This document shows, one piece after another, positions 14,306-15,307 of a stretch of DNA of 15,307 nucleotides. A program made the translations under genes and the position numbers. The stretch is from a bacterium Ga0077546. Lineage in GTDB: Bacteria > Cyanobacteriota > Vampirovibrionia > Obscuribacterales > Obscuribacteraceae. Numbering within the stretch: the first letter of the stretch is position 1; every line of letters begins with the position of its first letter. The DNA is taken from assembly GCA_001464165.1 (NCBI GenBank), contig LNEX01000464.1:1-15307 (forward strand). Direction: 5' to 3'. The notes under the pieces are model-generated. The model was not told the DNA's origin. It did not search any database and worked only from the letters and a program-made list of their open reading frames with translations.

Positions 14306-15307
14306 CCGCCCTCAGTAGACCTAGTCATAAGAAAGTGCCTGGCCAAAGAGCCAGAGGATCGCTATCAATCGGCGAAGGAACTGGCAATTGATCTAACAAG
14401 AATCAAAGAAGGCAAAGATTTGCGGGCGTACAATGATTCTTTCTTACACACCAATACAAAGACTTCCGCCCCAAACAAAGCAGCAATTAGCTACGCGGCA
14501 GGAGGAGCAATGTTGGTTGGCGCAACAGCCTTGCTTGTGCAAACTGATGTACTAAAACTCAAAGAGCTCCCCGGCCTTGAGCCAACAAGTACGCACATAG
14601 AAAAACTAGATGCGGCGAAACAGCCAGAAGTATTGCAGCAGGCTGAAGCGAAGAAAAGAGAAGTCAATCGAAAGGCCTTAGCCGCTCTTGAGCAGCATGC
14701 CTTCAGCACCACAAACACTAGCAATACTATTGCCAACATAGAGTTGATAGATAATTTCACGCTACATGGCTCAAATCTCTCAGATCGCAAGATTTTGCAA
14801 ATCAAAGAGTATATTAAGAATCAGACTGAGCCCTATTCAACAGTGAAGACAATTGGCGGCAAGAAACTATGCGTCTTCAACTTTCCAAGCAAATTCAGCG
14901 TCGGCACCCTCGGCTTTACAAAACCAGGAACCAAAGATTTTGTGCAAGCCTCGGCCCAAGGAACAGTCGTTACCATCTATGGTCACCGCTCTCACTTAGT
15001 AGCCGAAGACGAGATGCAGTGCTTTCCAGAACTACTCAAATACTTTAGACCCAACGAACTCGAACATGTGAAACTAATCGATTCAGATAGACCACCGGCG
15101 ATTTTCCTCTCTGAACTAGCGAAACAAAAGAACCTGAAAGGCGTTGAGCTTAGAGGCACAAAACTAAGCGACGCCGACATACCACTTCTAGAGAAATTGC
15201 ACTTACTCAAGTCACTTGACGTCGGCAACACTGCAATCACCGGCTCAGCGTTAGCAAAGTTCAAGCTCCTTCCCCAACTAAATTGCCTTCAAGCTAGCAT
15301 GCTCACC
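14306..15307 (+). CDS. C-terminal part of the second receptor kinase (kinase end, membrane helix, ectodomain, LRRs), partial
   Basis: The frame is open for 334 codons from the TAG to the window end. It begins with the missing kinase tail 'PPSVDLVIRKCLAKEPEDRY', then a membrane helix 'AAISYAAGGAMLVGATALLV', a charged coiled-coil-like stretch, a beta-rich domain ('KLCVFNFPSKFSVGTLGF') and LRRs ('LKGVELRGTKLSDADIPLL', 'LLKSLDVGNTAITGSALA'). If translated alone, the first ATG is at 14510, inside the membrane helix, with GGAGGAGC just before it; that product would be a membrane-anchored LRR protein without a kinase. The 3' end is not in the window. Confidence 0.65.

Larger units (their letters stand above)
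13124..15307 (+). pseudogene. Second receptor Ser/Thr kinase with LRR ectodomain, interrupted by two TAG codons, 3' end outside window
   Basis: One reading frame of 728 codons runs from 13124 to the window end with only two stops, both TAG (codons 70 and 394). Read through, it gives: two C-x2-C...C-x-C units (6-78), a Ser/Thr-rich linker (80-145), a Hanks kinase (about 158-425) with Gly loop 'GLGGMGVVYRAEH', K190, H282-R-D284 and D302-F-G, a membrane helix (about 455-475), a coiled-coil-like 'EAKKREVNRKALAALEQ', a 'FPSKFSVG' ectodomain and the first LRRs. The plan after the cysteine units matches the intact kinase at 8675-10744, including 'FP....VG' and 'PPAI' before the LRRs. All catalytic residues survive, so the lesions are recent, artefactual or tolerated. 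With normal TAG termination no full-length kinase is made. Confidence 0.7.

Noticed and set aside
1..15307. CRISPR array, insertion sequence, tRNA or rRNA
   Set aside because: No regularly spaced repeats, transposase motifs, or tRNA-like cloverleaf were seen on either strand.

Overview
The window looks like chromosome of a free-living Gram-negative-type bacterium with large regulatory families. The two receptor-type Ser/Thr kinases with leucine-rich-repeat ectodomains, the lone Rieske oxygenase and the many secreted proteins of unknown function suggest a member of the Obscuribacterales (Candidatus Melainabacteria / Vampirovibrionia). That placement is an inference from gene style: there is no rRNA, tRNA or housekeeping marker here. 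Shine-Dalgarno sites are visible before many genes, and TAA, TAG and TGA are all used as stops.

Layout. 1-2385: a degenerate response-regulator receiver gene (+) converges on an unknown secreted protein (-), preceded by a membrane protein with an M48 peptidase fold whose HExxH zinc site is lost (-). 2485-4238: a TTG-initiated Rieske oxygenase (+) and a DUF2071 gene (+) that is broken near its 5' end by an apparent deletion of about 20 bases plus frameshift. 4467-8015: a block of five minus-strand genes, clearly richer in G+C than its flanks (43 of 60 bases at 6541-6600, against 25 of 60 at 2761-2820 and 24 of 60 at 9121-9180). It encodes two paralogous triple S1/OB-fold proteins and three proteins I do not recognise. 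8675-10744: an intact membrane Ser/Thr kinase with LRR ectodomain (-), divergent from an unknown secreted protein (+, 10884-11684). 11741-12586: a DUF6671 gene (-) closed by a premature TAG, with the family's conserved C-terminal motif still readable downstream. 13124 to the window end: a second receptor kinase (+) with an N-terminal pair of cysteine motifs, interrupted by two in-frame TAG codons.

Two themes stand out. First, at least three genes (DUF2071, DUF6671, second kinase) carry inactivating-looking lesions although homology or an open frame continues past each one. This is local gene decay, sequencing error, or, less likely, amber readthrough; TAG closing three other genes argues against general recoding. 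Second, the G+C-rich S1-protein operon looks acquired and has no function I can name. It is the best candidate here for an undescribed system, perhaps acting on RNA.
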